64,000 bases of DNA from Geobacter sp. UBA5730 (GTDB lineage: Bacteria > Desulfobacterota > Desulfuromonadia > Geobacterales > Pseudopelobacteraceae). How positions within the stretch are numbered: position 1 is the first letter of the stretch; the number at the start of each line of letters is the position of its first letter. The stretch is from NCBI GenBank assembly GCA_002419465.1, contig DIGE01000012.1, positions 165,201 to 229,200 of the forward strand. Reading direction: 5' to 3'. The translations under genes were made by a program, and so were the position numbers. Below the pieces are notes generated by a model. The model saw only the letters and a list, made by a program, of their open reading frames with translations. It did no database searches and had not been told where the DNA came from. Positions 23,794 through 31,609 of this stretch are shown here, piece by piece.

Positions 23794-25539
23794 TCATCCT
23801 CCGCTGTGTAGCAGCAGCGCCCGGCGCCAGCCCCGCACCCCGTTGATGAGCCAGATTTCCTCCGCCCGTTGCAGATCGGCCGGATAGAGCACCTGCTCTA
23901 CGATGGTCCCCTGCTCCAGCAGCTCTTCACGCATCACACCGGGCAACAGCCCACAGGCCACGGGTGGTGTTACCAACCGGTTGTCCAGCCGCAGCACCAG
24001 ATTGTGATAGCTCCCTTCGGTCAGTTCGCCCCGCTTGTTCACCAGCACAATTTCGTCAGCCTCGGGCTGTCCCCGGCGGGCTGCGTCGTAGAGGTCCCGC
24101 TGTTCGGTCTTCAGGTAGAGGCTGCGGTCTTCGGGATCAACCCTCTGCGCAGCCAATGCCAGCCATATTGATGTCGTGTCTGGCTCGATCGGAGATGATT
24201 CGATGGCCAGCTGGCCGTCAACCGCCAGCAGCAGTCGCACCTTACGGTTGCCGCACACTGTAGCGGCGTGGTTCAGTAGCAACGTCTCGGCGGCAGGGCG
24301 TGAGTACTGGTGTCCCAGCCTGCCTGCGGACCAACTCAGCCGCGCCAGATGCCGTTCGAGCAGAGGGTAACCCCCCTCTGTCAGAAGTAAGGATTCCACC
24401 AATCGTGGCGGGGGCGGGGCTGTCACAAAGGCGGTTTTGGCGAGACACTCGGCATATTCGGCGGCCGGCTGCGCATCCCAGGTAATGCCGCTGCCCACGC
24501 CCATACTGATGATTTGGGTCTCCCGATCAAGTAACAGGGTGCGGATCGCCACGGAAAAGATCGCCTCGCCACCTGGGGCCAACAGGCCGATGGCGCCGCA
24601 GTAGATGCCACGCGGCGTCTTTTCCAGATCTGAAATCAGCTCCATGCTGCGTCGTTTGGGGGCCCCGGTTACTGAACCGCACGGGAACAGGGCCTGCATG
24701 ATTTTGACGAGCCCGGTTTCAGGCTGTAGCAGGGCGCTGATGCTTGAGGTGAGCTGGTGCACGCTGGGGTACTGCTCCAGCTCGAACAGTTTGTCCACCA
24801 CCACCGAGCCGGTCTGGGCGATCTGTCCCAGGTCGTTGCGCAGCAGATCAACGATCATCAGATTTTCGGCCTGCTCCTTGGCAGAATCGCAAAGTTGCCT
24901 GGCCAGCGCCCGATCCTCGGCAGGGAAGCGCCCCCGCATGGCGGTGCCTTTCATCGGACGGGTGGTTATCCGCCCGTCTTGACGCTGAAAAAACAGTTCC
25001 GGCGAGGCTGACATGATCAGATGACGGCCGGTGTCAAGCAGCGCTCCGAAGGAGGGCCGCTGAGCGGTGAGCAGTGTTTGGTAGAGGCTGTACGGCTGGC
25101 CGGAAACGTCACCGCTCAGCGAAAAGGTGTAGTTGATCTGGTAGCTTTGGCCGTCGGCGATGGCGTCGTGGATCTGCTGAACCGCAGCAGCATGTTCATT
25201 CTGGCCGAGCTGGGGGGTGAGAGAGAGATTCGTGGCCTCGCTCTCCGGCGGTTGCTGGTCGTCCGTGGAGAGAAGACGTCTGCTGAAAAGGGCAAACCAG
25301 ACGAGTGGCAGTCCCTCAAGCGGCGGCAGTGAAGGCAGGGAGCGGTTCAGGGCCTGGGCTGCCTCATAAGCCACAAAGCCCACGGCGTACAAGCCACGTT
25401 CTGTGGCAGCCTCGGCCCGTTCCAGCACTGCCGGGACATCTTCTGGCCGCCAGGCGGTCAGGGTTTCCCGATAGTCATCAAACAACCAGCTGGCCCCGGG
25501 GCTGCCCCAGCCATCAAATCGCGCCAGCGGCTGTATCAT
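23794..25539 (-). CDS. pabB: Bifunctional aminodeoxychorismate synthase component I / aminodeoxychorismate lyase
   Basis: A 581-residue fusion. Residues 1-360 are a PabB-type chorismate-using domain (QINYTFSLSGDVSG, ASPELFFQRQDGRITTRPMKGT, CGSVTGAPKRRSMELI, RGIYCGAIGLL). Residues 365-581 are a fold-type IV PLP enzyme with KTEQRDLYDAARRG, where the Lys should bind PLP, and a closing EEIWLINGVRGWRRA. Together they make 4-aminobenzoate for folate; the glutaminase PabA is not in the window. It lies 18 bases downstream of the AI-2E transporter gene. Confidence 0.9.
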   Translation of the reverse strand: MIQPLARFDGWGSPGASWLFDDYRETLTAWRPEDVPAVLERAEAATERGLYAVGFVAYEAAQALNRSLPSLPPLEGLPLVWFALFSRRLLSTDDQQPPESEATNLSLTPQLGQNEHAAAVQQIHDAIADGQSYQINYTFSLSGDVSGQPYSLYQTLLTAQRPSFGALLDTGRHLIMSASPELFFQRQDGRITTRPMKGTAMRGRFPAEDRALARQLCDSAKEQAENLMIVDLLRNDLGQIAQTGSVVVDKLFELEQYPSVHQLTSSISALLQPETGLVKIMQALFPCGSVTGAPKRRSMELISDLEKTPRGIYCGAIGLLAPGGEAIFSVAIRTLLLDRETQIISMGVGSGITWDAQPAAEYAECLAKTAFVTAPPPPRLVESLLLTEGGYPLLERHLARLSWSAGRLGHQYSRPAAETLLLNHAATVCGNRKVRLLLAVDGQLAIESSPIEPDTTSIWLALAAQRVDPEDRSLYLKTEQRDLYDAARRGQPEADEIVLVNKRGELTEGSYHNLVLRLDNRLVTPPVACGLLPGVMREELLEQGTIVEQVLYPADLQRAEEIWLINGVRGWRRALLLHSGG

Positions 25540-25557
25540 CCTCTGTGGCCAGTGGCA

Positions 25558-26634
25558 TTACGCATCCGGCTGTAATTCCCGATCAGGTTGGCCTACACGG
25601 TAGGCATCCAGGAATACCAGGATGATGGCCAGTATCAGCGGTCCAGCCACCACTCCGGACAGGCCGAAGGCCAGAAAACCGCCCAGTACGCCGAACACGA
25701 TCAGCAGGATCGGCAGTTTTGCACTGCTGCTGATAAACAGGGGGCGCAGGACGTTGTCGATACTGCTGACGACCAGCACCCCCCACAGGATCAACAGCAG
25801 GCCTGCCAGGGTTTGGCCCTGTGCCAGCAGGTAGAGGGCGCCCGGCAGCCAGATCAGGGCCGTTCCGATAAAAGGGATCGACGCACAGAGTGCCATCAGA
25901 GTGCCGAATAGAAATGGAGAGGGCAGGCCGGCCACCCAGAATCCCAGGCCCCCCAGGGTGCCCTGCACGACACAGGTCAGGATCACCCCGTACAACACCG
26001 CCCGCAGCACCCGGCCAACGGTGCTGGCAATGGTGGCCTGCAGCTGCTCGCTGATGGCCAGTACCTGCCAACAGCACTGTATGAAGCGGGCGCCGTCCTT
26101 GTAGAGGAAAAACAGGGTAATCACCAGCAACACCATCTTGAGTAGAAAGCCGAACAGGTTTTTGACGACGGAGGTGGAATAATTGAGCAGCAGCGTCAGT
26201 CCCTGTTTGAAGGCCTGCATCAGCATGCCATGCAGGTCAACATCCAGCGATGCTACCATCGGTTGAATCCGCTCAAGCCAGGGGGCCAGATAGGGGTGCT
26301 GGAGCACCTGGGCCAGAACGGGGCCCGGGTTGCCGTTGGTCAACCGCTCCAGGTACTGATAGGTCAGGGTCGCTTCATGGGAGAGGATGATGATCAGCCC
26401 GATCATCGGCAAGACGAACGCCAGGGTGACGCCGCCGGTCATCAGGACGGCGCAGATGATTTCCCGTCGCTGGCAGCGTTGCAGCAGCTTCAGGTATAAG
26501 GGGTAGGTGACGCTACCGATGGCACCGGCCCAGACCAGCAGAGCCAGAAACGGCGATAGAATCCCATACAGCAACCAGAGAAACAGCATGGTTGCGCCGA
26601 AGGCCAACAAGGTCTTAAACAGGGTGCGATCCAT
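25558..26634 (-). CDS. AI-2E family (PerM) transporter
   Basis: A 358-residue membrane protein with about eight helices and the family blocks FLWLLYGILSPFLALLVWAGAI, LGFWVAGLPSPFLFGTLMALCASIPFIGTALIWLPGALYLL and SSAKLPILLIVFGVLGGFLAFGLSGVVAGPLILAI. Family members export quorum signals or Na+/H+. The substrate cannot be read from sequence. Confidence 0.88.
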   Translation of the reverse strand: MDRTLFKTLLAFGATMLFLWLLYGILSPFLALLVWAGAIGSVTYPLYLKLLQRCQRREIICAVLMTGGVTLAFVLPMIGLIIILSHEATLTYQYLERLTNGNPGPVLAQVLQHPYLAPWLERIQPMVASLDVDLHGMLMQAFKQGLTLLLNYSTSVVKNLFGFLLKMVLLVITLFFLYKDGARFIQCCWQVLAISEQLQATIASTVGRVLRAVLYGVILTCVVQGTLGGLGFWVAGLPSPFLFGTLMALCASIPFIGTALIWLPGALYLLAQGQTLAGLLLILWGVLVVSSIDNVLRPLFISSSAKLPILLIVFGVLGGFLAFGLSGVVAGPLILAIILVFLDAYRVGQPDRELQPDA

Positions 26635-26661
26635 CTCGATTCCTTTTGAGCCTGATACGGT

Positions 26662-27465
26662 TTAACGCCAGACCAGGGTTTCGCCTACCTGCATCTGGCG
26701 CAGCAGTTTCCGTAAACCAAATTTCTGCAACTCGCGAGCGAACTGTTCCGGGGTGCCGGTCAGGGCCGGGAAGGTGCCGAAGTGCATCGGCACTGCCAGT
26801 TTGGGCCTGACCAGATTGACTGCCTGTGCAGCCCGCACGGGACCCATGGTGAACTTGTCACCGATGCAAAGCAGCATCAGATCGACCTGCCCCTTCAGCA
26901 GCGCCATGTCGTTGAACAGATCGGTGTCTCCGGTGTGGTAGATCCGGGGACCATTCTTGACCGAGATCAGGAAACCGCCGGGATGGCCAGCGTAGACCGG
27001 GCCGCCCGGGGTGTCCATGCTGGCGCCATGTATTGCCGGCACAAATAACACGGTGACCTCGCCGTCCAGCAGAGTGATCTGACCGCCAAAACTGCCGGTG
27101 GTAGCGAGTTCAGCCTGTTTTTCCGGGAACCCCTTGTAGGCCACCATGGCCTTCTGCAGGTCAAAGCTGGCCACCAGCTTCGCACCGGTCTGCCGGGCGA
27201 TCGCCGCCGTGTCGCCAATATGATCCGCATGGCCGTGGGTCAGGAAGATCAGGTCAACCTTTCGCAGGTTTTCCAGATCCTTTTTGGCCGTGGGGTTAGA
27301 GGGGTTGCTGATCCAGGGGTCAACCAGCATGACCTTGCCGCCAGGGGTGACCACCTTGAAGGCGGCGTGGCCATACCAGGTGACCTTGGCCTGTGCCGCC
27401 AGGGATGGCGTAGCCAGACAGAACCACAGCGTGCCAACAGCTAGTAAATTCAATAAACGTGTCAT
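26662..27465 (-). CDS. Exported metallo-beta-lactamase-fold hydrolase (UPF0173-like)
   Basis: A 267-residue protein with a signal peptide ending at about SLAAQA (residues 1-24). It contains THGHADHIGD, the MBL HxHxDH motif, plus the metal ligands in IHGA, HTGDTDL and PMHFGTFP. KVTWYGHAAFKV at the N-terminus is typical of UPF0173 proteins, which usually are cytosolic; an exported version is less common. Substrate unknown. It lies 27 bases upstream of the AI-2E gene. Confidence 0.85.
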   Translation of the reverse strand: MTRLLNLLAVGTLWFCLATPSLAAQAKVTWYGHAAFKVVTPGGKVMLVDPWISNPSNPTAKKDLENLRKVDLIFLTHGHADHIGDTAAIARQTGAKLVASFDLQKAMVAYKGFPEKQAELATTGSFGGQITLLDGEVTVLFVPAIHGASMDTPGGPVYAGHPGGFLISVKNGPRIYHTGDTDLFNDMALLKGQVDLMLLCIGDKFTMGPVRAAQAVNLVRPKLAVPMHFGTFPALTGTPEQFARELQKFGLRKLLRQMQVGETLVWR

Positions 27466-27497
27466 GATGTTCGCTCCTTTTGTGGCTGTGCAAGAGC

Positions 27498-27932
27498 TTA
27501 GCGCAGTTCTGAGGTGCAGTGGGGGCAGCGGGTGGCCTCGTCGTGCACGGTGGATTTACAGAAAGGGCACTCCCGTCCCGGAGGCGCCGGAGCCGGTTCT
27601 TCTGCTTTGCGGACCTTGTTGGCAGCCTTGATGATCATAAAAATCACCAGCGCCATGATCAGAAAATCGATGGTGGTGTTCAGGAAGATGCCGTAGTTGA
27701 GGGTTGGCACACCGGCGGCCTTGGCCGCCGCCACCGTTTGATGGTTGTCACCGGACAGGTTGATGAACAGGTTGCTGAAATCCACCTTGCCCATCACCAG
27801 ACCGACGAGCGGCATGATCAGGTCATTGACCGCCGAGTTGACGATCTTGCCGAAGGCGCCGCCGATGATCACACCCACTGCCAGATCCAGCACATTGCCC
27901 TTCATGATAAAGGTCTTGAACTCCTGTAGCAT
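27498..27932 (-). CDS. mscL: Large-conductance mechanosensitive channel MscL with C-terminal zinc ribbon
   Basis: A 144-residue channel. FKTFIMKGNVLDLAVGVIIGGAFGKIVNSAV is the MscL amphipathic helix and first pore helix, and TTIDFLIMALVIFMIIKA is the second. The usual C-terminal helix is replaced or extended by a Pro-rich linker and a zinc ribbon with C122, C125, C136 and C139 (CPFCKST...CPHC). MscL releases solutes during hypo-osmotic shock. The ribbon would hang in the cytosol at the pore's inner mouth. Confidence 0.92.
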   Translation of the reverse strand: MLQEFKTFIMKGNVLDLAVGVIIGGAFGKIVNSAVNDLIMPLVGLVMGKVDFSNLFINLSGDNHQTVAAAKAAGVPTLNYGIFLNTTIDFLIMALVIFMIIKAANKVRKAEEPAPAPPGRECPFCKSTVHDEATRCPHCTSELR

Positions 27933-27962
27933 GGGCTGCCTCCAAAAGGTGTAGTGGTGCTG

Positions 27963-28181
27963 CTAGCTCCCTTTGATCCATACGGGGGGGCGGTTTGCCA
28001 CCGATACCTGGTCGCCGGGATACAACTTGCGTCCCCGGCGGTTTTCAATCTGGCCGTTCACCGTGACCTGCCCGTCCTGGATCAGCAGCTTGGCTTCGCC
28101 GCCGCTCATCACCAGGTTGGCCAGCTTGAGGAAACTGTCCAGCTTGATATAGTTGGTATCGATTGAAATTTTTTCAGACAT
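27963..28181 (-). CDS. Small S4-domain RNA-binding protein (YbcJ-like)
   Basis: A 72-residue protein. IKLDSFLKLANLVMSGGEAKLLIQDGQVTVNG plus NRRGRKLYPGDQV is a complete stand-alone S4 domain. In the ancestral layout its ATG overlapped the comM stop (the same ATGTCTGA arrangement survives at both copies of the repeat). The insertion now separates it from comM by 3.3 kb, but a comM 3' remnant still lies directly upstream. Downstream on the same strand are mscL, the hydrolase, the AI-2E transporter and pabBC. Confidence 0.88.
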   Translation of the reverse strand: MSEKISIDTNYIKLDSFLKLANLVMSGGEAKLLIQDGQVTVNGQIENRRGRKLYPGDQVSVANRPPVWIKGS

Positions 28182-28279
28182 GGGAAACCTTTCTATCCAG
28201 ACTGCGGTACTGAATCGCCTCGGCCAGATGCGGTTCCTGAATAGTTGCTGATCCAGCCAGGTCGGCAATGGTGCGGGCC
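28172..28279. repeat. Perfect 108-bp direct repeat, left copy
   Basis: Identical over 108 bases to 31502-31609. It consists of the comM 3' end and the first ten bases of the S4 gene. Beyond it the two copies share only a further TTGAGGA, after a 3-base difference, and then diverge: the left side enters the stop of the inserted ATPase gene. Confidence 0.95.
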
Positions 28280-28286
28280 TTGAGGA
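28174..28286 (-). pseudogene. comM (yifB) 3'-terminal remnant
   Basis: The last 35 or so codons of comM (ending SLDRKVSHV and TGA) are repeated here without the rest of the gene. Compared with the intact copy, three bases (one codon, Val) are missing at the upstream end. It marks the left edge of the inserted cassette and preserves the local sequence before the S4 start. Confidence 0.85.
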
Positions 28287-28290
28287 ACTA

Positions 28291-29727
28291 TCAATCCTTC
28301 GGCTTGACACCACCCCTGCGCCCCAGGCCAAAGCCAACACGATAGAGGTCAGGCATGTCGATACGATTATCTTTCTTTACATCGAACACACCAAGACGAA
28401 TAAGGTCTTCCCGTATACCGTCCCATTCTAGCGCAACATGTTGTGGAGGTAACCGATCCGTATTTGTTGCGCTATTGGGGCCAACAGGGAAATTTTCCTG
28501 CCAACGTTCTAGAATAGCTGAATAATCGCAAGGTACCGTCAAGCCACTAAGCGGAGACATGAAGATTCTCACCCATGGATAATCCTCGGCCATTTCATTG
28601 ACACGGATCTCTGAGGCCTTCTGGATTCCCCGTTTTATACTTTCGTAATGCAGTGCAACAGGATGATCGGGATAGCGCTCCAAAGAATCCTCAGCCGCTT
28701 GCCGGATTGCAGCAAGAAAAGAACGGGGTGATGTTCGTCTCTTGCCGTCTGCAAGGTGACTAACCGACCAGACGTAGGGTACACCCCGACGCTTGTCACG
28801 CCCCATCCAGGGGCCAGCCAGTTTTTCAAAGAGTGTTCGTTGTGCTGGGGTATCCCGCTTAATGTTCTCACTTAATAGGCAACGCCCGGCGGATTCTTCA
28901 GGTGGTGTTCCAAGAAGCGAACAATAAATATCACGTAGCTGCTGTCCATGGTAATTCGGCCCATTGATTAAGGTTTGCCAGAGAAGACCGTGGAGGTCGT
29001 GTGGAGCCCACGTCAATTCAGCGCGGGTGGCCAATAGTTTTGAGGCATCTGGAAAATCAGTCACCGTACGTTCAAACTGGTCTTCGCGCAAAAATACTTT
29101 AGCCGAAAGCTTGGAGAAAGATTTAAGCCAGAGGACGGTACGCAAGAGATCGCGCACGATTTGGTCCATGGTGCGCCAATCGTGACTTGAGCGATCAAGA
29201 GCGTCAAAGACGATCAGTCCAAAACGACTCTCATTAACAAAATGTTGATTGATTTTTTGCATGAGGCGTGCCAGTGATTCCGGATTTTCTTTGAGCCAAA
29301 TGGCGGTTTCATCCCAGCTCCCGCTGGGGATTTTAGTCTGCAATACTCCGGCTAACCAACGTGTTACTATCGATCGCCAGACGTCATATGCGGAGATGCC
29401 GGATTTGAGCAGGTGTGCAAATGTCTCAGCATCGGGATACTGGTTAATACAAGAGGTTTCAGCAAAGCCGATACTCACCTCTGTTGAATCCAGCTCTGGC
29501 ACTGATGATCCCAAAGCTGCCCGCAATGAGGCACTGCCAAGCGCCTTTGTCCACATAGATTTTCCTACTCCGCGAGCACCGATCACCAAATTACAATCAA
29601 GTCGCAGCGCCTTAATGTGAGCTGGCGGGACATAGAGATGTTTTAAATCAGGGGCTGCTCCAAAACATGAGGTTTCTCCGGGCAGAGAAGCCACTATGGC
29701 TCGGCGTAGCGTTGTGACATCAGCCAT
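28291..29727 (-). CDS. P-loop NTPase of the inserted cassette
   Basis: A 478-residue protein. The Walker A motif is GARGVGKS (residues 50-57), preceded by a short strand, and a Walker B-like FGLIVFDALDR lies at 169-179 with an Asp pair in place of the common DE. A sensor-like region LSAKVFLREDQFER follows near 220. The C-terminal 200 residues are helical and unrecognised. I would place it near the STAND/KAP-type signalling ATPases but cannot name a family. Its ATG overlaps the stop of the ParA-like gene by 8 bases. The stop codon lies only five bases inside the cassette edge. Confidence 0.75.
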   Translation of the reverse strand: MADVTTLRRAIVASLPGETSCFGAAPDLKHLYVPPAHIKALRLDCNLVIGARGVGKSMWTKALGSASLRAALGSSVPELDSTEVSIGFAETSCINQYPDAETFAHLLKSGISAYDVWRSIVTRWLAGVLQTKIPSGSWDETAIWLKENPESLARLMQKINQHFVNESRFGLIVFDALDRSSHDWRTMDQIVRDLLRTVLWLKSFSKLSAKVFLREDQFERTVTDFPDASKLLATRAELTWAPHDLHGLLWQTLINGPNYHGQQLRDIYCSLLGTPPEESAGRCLLSENIKRDTPAQRTLFEKLAGPWMGRDKRRGVPYVWSVSHLADGKRRTSPRSFLAAIRQAAEDSLERYPDHPVALHYESIKRGIQKASEIRVNEMAEDYPWVRIFMSPLSGLTVPCDYSAILERWQENFPVGPNSATNTDRLPPQHVALEWDGIREDLIRLGVFDVKKDNRIDMPDLYRVGFGLGRRGGVKPKD

Positions 29728-31024
29728 TGTTCTCTCCCTCCTTTATGATGATATGCATCAGATTTTCTATGAAGACGCCAAAGATGGCGTTTGCCTGTTG
29801 GCTGTCAATGGTTTCTAAGCGTGCATGTAAAGAACGAAGTGCAGCAAATCCCCGATGCCAGTGAATAGCTAAAGGGTAATGGGGGGCACCTTCATCTGAA
29901 TCATCAAAGTTCCAACGATCACCCATAACTTCACCAGGTGGTATCTCGTCGTAAAGTTCTTCCATGAAGAGGTCATAGCCCCGCTCACGTAGCCCGCTGA
30001 AGTACTCAGCAGTGTCGGTTTCCGGGATCATTGCTCCCACCACCTGGAGCCTTTCACGGATATTTTGCGCAGTGCCTGACTTACGCCAGTGATGAAATAG
30101 GATGCGATATCCCGACCACGTTTGTTCACCATCAATGGCGAATAACAGAATCAGATTTGCGCCCAGCTCAGTTACGCAACTGGAGGCTACTTCATCAATA
30201 CCGGCACGGGAATCGAGCAGAATCACATCAGGCCGCAGGCGCAACTCCAACTCTTTAATCAATCTTGAAAGACGCTGAGACCAAGTTTCGCGAGTGCCGT
30301 CTGTAGCCACTTTTGACATCCACACGCGTCCCAGCTTGGACACGTATTCGCCAGGATCGCGACCGTGTGCCGGTATAACATAAATTTCTCCGTCGTGAGA
30401 AAGCGTACTTGTTGCCATCATTTCTTCGAAAATGGTGTTGCCATTGCCCACTAGGTCTTCTACCAACCAGTCGGCAATTCCGTAAGTTGGTTGTCGCTCT
30501 ATAGGCAGCAACCCGGAAGAAAGACCGGGCGATTCCAGGTCAAGATCCAGTACGAGGACTCGCTTGCCGGCCTGCGCCAGTGACCAGGCGGAGACTGCCA
30601 AGGCTGTGGAGCGTCCAACACCTCCCTTGATAGAAAAAAATACAATACGCGGAGCGCCGTCAGACTCCGGCGTAATTGAGGCCCAATTGCTTTCGGTTGC
30701 CAGCCGGTCAATAACTGATATGCCTTCGAAACCTTCCAGCGGAAAGTATGGTACTCCGGCAGTAATACTAGCCATATCCGCCTCGTATAGCACCGCATTT
30801 TGTGCAGGATAGGCATGGGGACCAAGACGTTCTTGCAATCCTGTTGCAATTGCCGTCAAGGCATCAACTGCAGACGTATTGGCAAGGACAGAGTCGCTGA
30901 CCACAAGCCGTACTCGTCCATTCAGGTCTCTATTGACGAATATCTGCCCAACTATAGGCAATACTTTAACTTGGCTCAGCAGCACATCTGATACAATCTG
31001 AAGAATTTGATCAAATGTGGTCAT
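29720..31024 (-). CDS. ParA/MinD-like ATPase with KGGVGRST P-loop, inserted cassette
   Basis: A 434-residue protein. Residues 1-120 form a unique N-terminal region. The P-loop is FFSIKGGVGRSTALAVSAW (KGGVGRST at 133-140), a deviant Walker A in which Arg replaces the Lys/Thr seen in ordinary ParA (KGGVGKTT). Walker A' is VLVLDLDLESPG (about 156-167) and Walker B is RPDVILLDSRAGIDEV (264-279). The KGGVGR variant is reported from predicted NTP-dependent conflict systems rather than chromosome segregation. The ATG at 31024 overlaps the preceding stop by four bases (ATGA); a longer frame from 31099 would lie inside the neighbour. Confidence 0.8.
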   Translation of the reverse strand: MTTFDQILQIVSDVLLSQVKVLPIVGQIFVNRDLNGRVRLVVSDSVLANTSAVDALTAIATGLQERLGPHAYPAQNAVLYEADMASITAGVPYFPLEGFEGISVIDRLATESNWASITPESDGAPRIVFFSIKGGVGRSTALAVSAWSLAQAGKRVLVLDLDLESPGLSSGLLPIERQPTYGIADWLVEDLVGNGNTIFEEMMATSTLSHDGEIYVIPAHGRDPGEYVSKLGRVWMSKVATDGTRETWSQRLSRLIKELELRLRPDVILLDSRAGIDEVASSCVTELGANLILLFAIDGEQTWSGYRILFHHWRKSGTAQNIRERLQVVGAMIPETDTAEYFSGLRERGYDLFMEELYDEIPPGEVMGDRWNFDDSDEGAPHYPLAIHWHRGFAALRSLHARLETIDSQQANAIFGVFIENLMHIIIKEGENNG

Positions 31025-31437
31025 ATCAATCCCTCCCAAATAGCTTTCTGTACAAGCTGGCGTACTTGATTTGCGCCAGCCTGATGCGCCTTGGTCCATG
31101 CTTCATCAAAATAATTTTGATGGGCATACCGTTGCGATACTTCCCAGTTTGAAAAAGGGTTTCCTGTCGACAGTACAAAGCCTGCGCCCTTGTGATGGCC
31201 GCTGCGGTAACTCTCAAAGCGAGTCCAAATTTTATCGGCATGTTTACGATCACCCTCAGTATTGGGCCTGTCTTTAGCAGAGTCAAATGGCATACCAAAT
31301 GCCAGCATCAATCGCTTTAGGCCGCATTCGGTTGACATGCCGTACAGGTGGTCGGCATTGGCCCAACGTTGGTCCTTAAAAAGTCGTTCAGCATCGTCCC
31401 AATGACGGTCGTGTGCATCCAAGAAATCAGCTTGCAT
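31021..31437 (-). CDS. Small helical HEPN-like protein, first gene of the cassette
   Basis: A 138-residue, probably all-helical protein. WANADHLYGMSTECGLKRLMLAFG is the helix pattern seen in HEPN-domain proteins. A clear R-x4-6-H ribonuclease motif is not evident; the candidates are SYRSGHH (about residue 83) and QRYAH (about 105). It may be an effector, a sensor, or something else with a similar fold. The ATG at 31437 follows GAAAGG at a good distance; the start at 31467 lies in the truncated S4 mini-gene. It is the promoter-proximal gene of the operon. Confidence 0.6.
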   Translation of the reverse strand: MQADFLDAHDRHWDDAERLFKDQRWANADHLYGMSTECGLKRLMLAFGMPFDSAKDRPNTEGDRKHADKIWTRFESYRSGHHKGAGFVLSTGNPFSNWEVSQRYAHQNYFDEAWTKAHQAGANQVRQLVQKAIWEGLI

Positions 31438-31448
31438 GACGATACCTT

Positions 31449-31511
31449 TCAAGCAATAAGCCGACACCCCAGCTTGAGATGCTCGGTGTTAATGACAATG
31501 GTTTCAGACAT
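31449..31511 (-). pseudogene. Truncated S4-domain gene start (20 codons)
   Basis: Reads MSETIVINTEHLKLGCRLIA and then TGA. Residues 1-15 align with the start of the intact S4 gene (MSEKISIDTNYIKLD) but with many changed codons, so it derives from a different S4 allele. The ATG overlaps the comM stop, as in an intact operon. The TGA overlaps the Shine-Dalgarno region of the HEPN-like gene, which would hand ribosomes on to it. Confidence 0.75.
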
Positions 31512-31609
31512 GGGAAACCTTTCTATCCAGACTGCGGTACTGAATCGCCTCGGCCAGATGCGGTTCCTGAATAGTTGCTGATCCAGCCAGGTCGGCAATG
31601 GTGCGGGCC
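31502..31609. repeat. Perfect 108-bp direct repeat, right copy
   Basis: Identical to 28172-28279. Here it is part of the intact comM gene (its last 35 codons) and the start of the truncated S4 gene, so this side is the original comM end. Confidence 0.95.

Larger units (their letters stand above)
28287..31501. mobile_element. 3.2-kb inserted cassette between comM and the S4 gene
   Basis: The segment between the two 108-bp repeats is visibly more AT-rich than its flanks and contains three overlapping minus-strand genes with no counterpart in the surrounding operon. No integrase, transposase or tRNA is present, so insertion by homologous or replicative recombination at the repeat is more likely than by a self-mobile element. 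At 31449-31511 a diverged S4 gene start indicates a donor with a different S4 allele. Confidence 0.8.

Noticed and set aside
28172..31609. Classical integrative element with attL/attR and integrase
   Set aside because: The 108-bp repeats resemble att sites in layout, but there is no integrase, tRNA or phage gene, and the repeat is host coding sequence.
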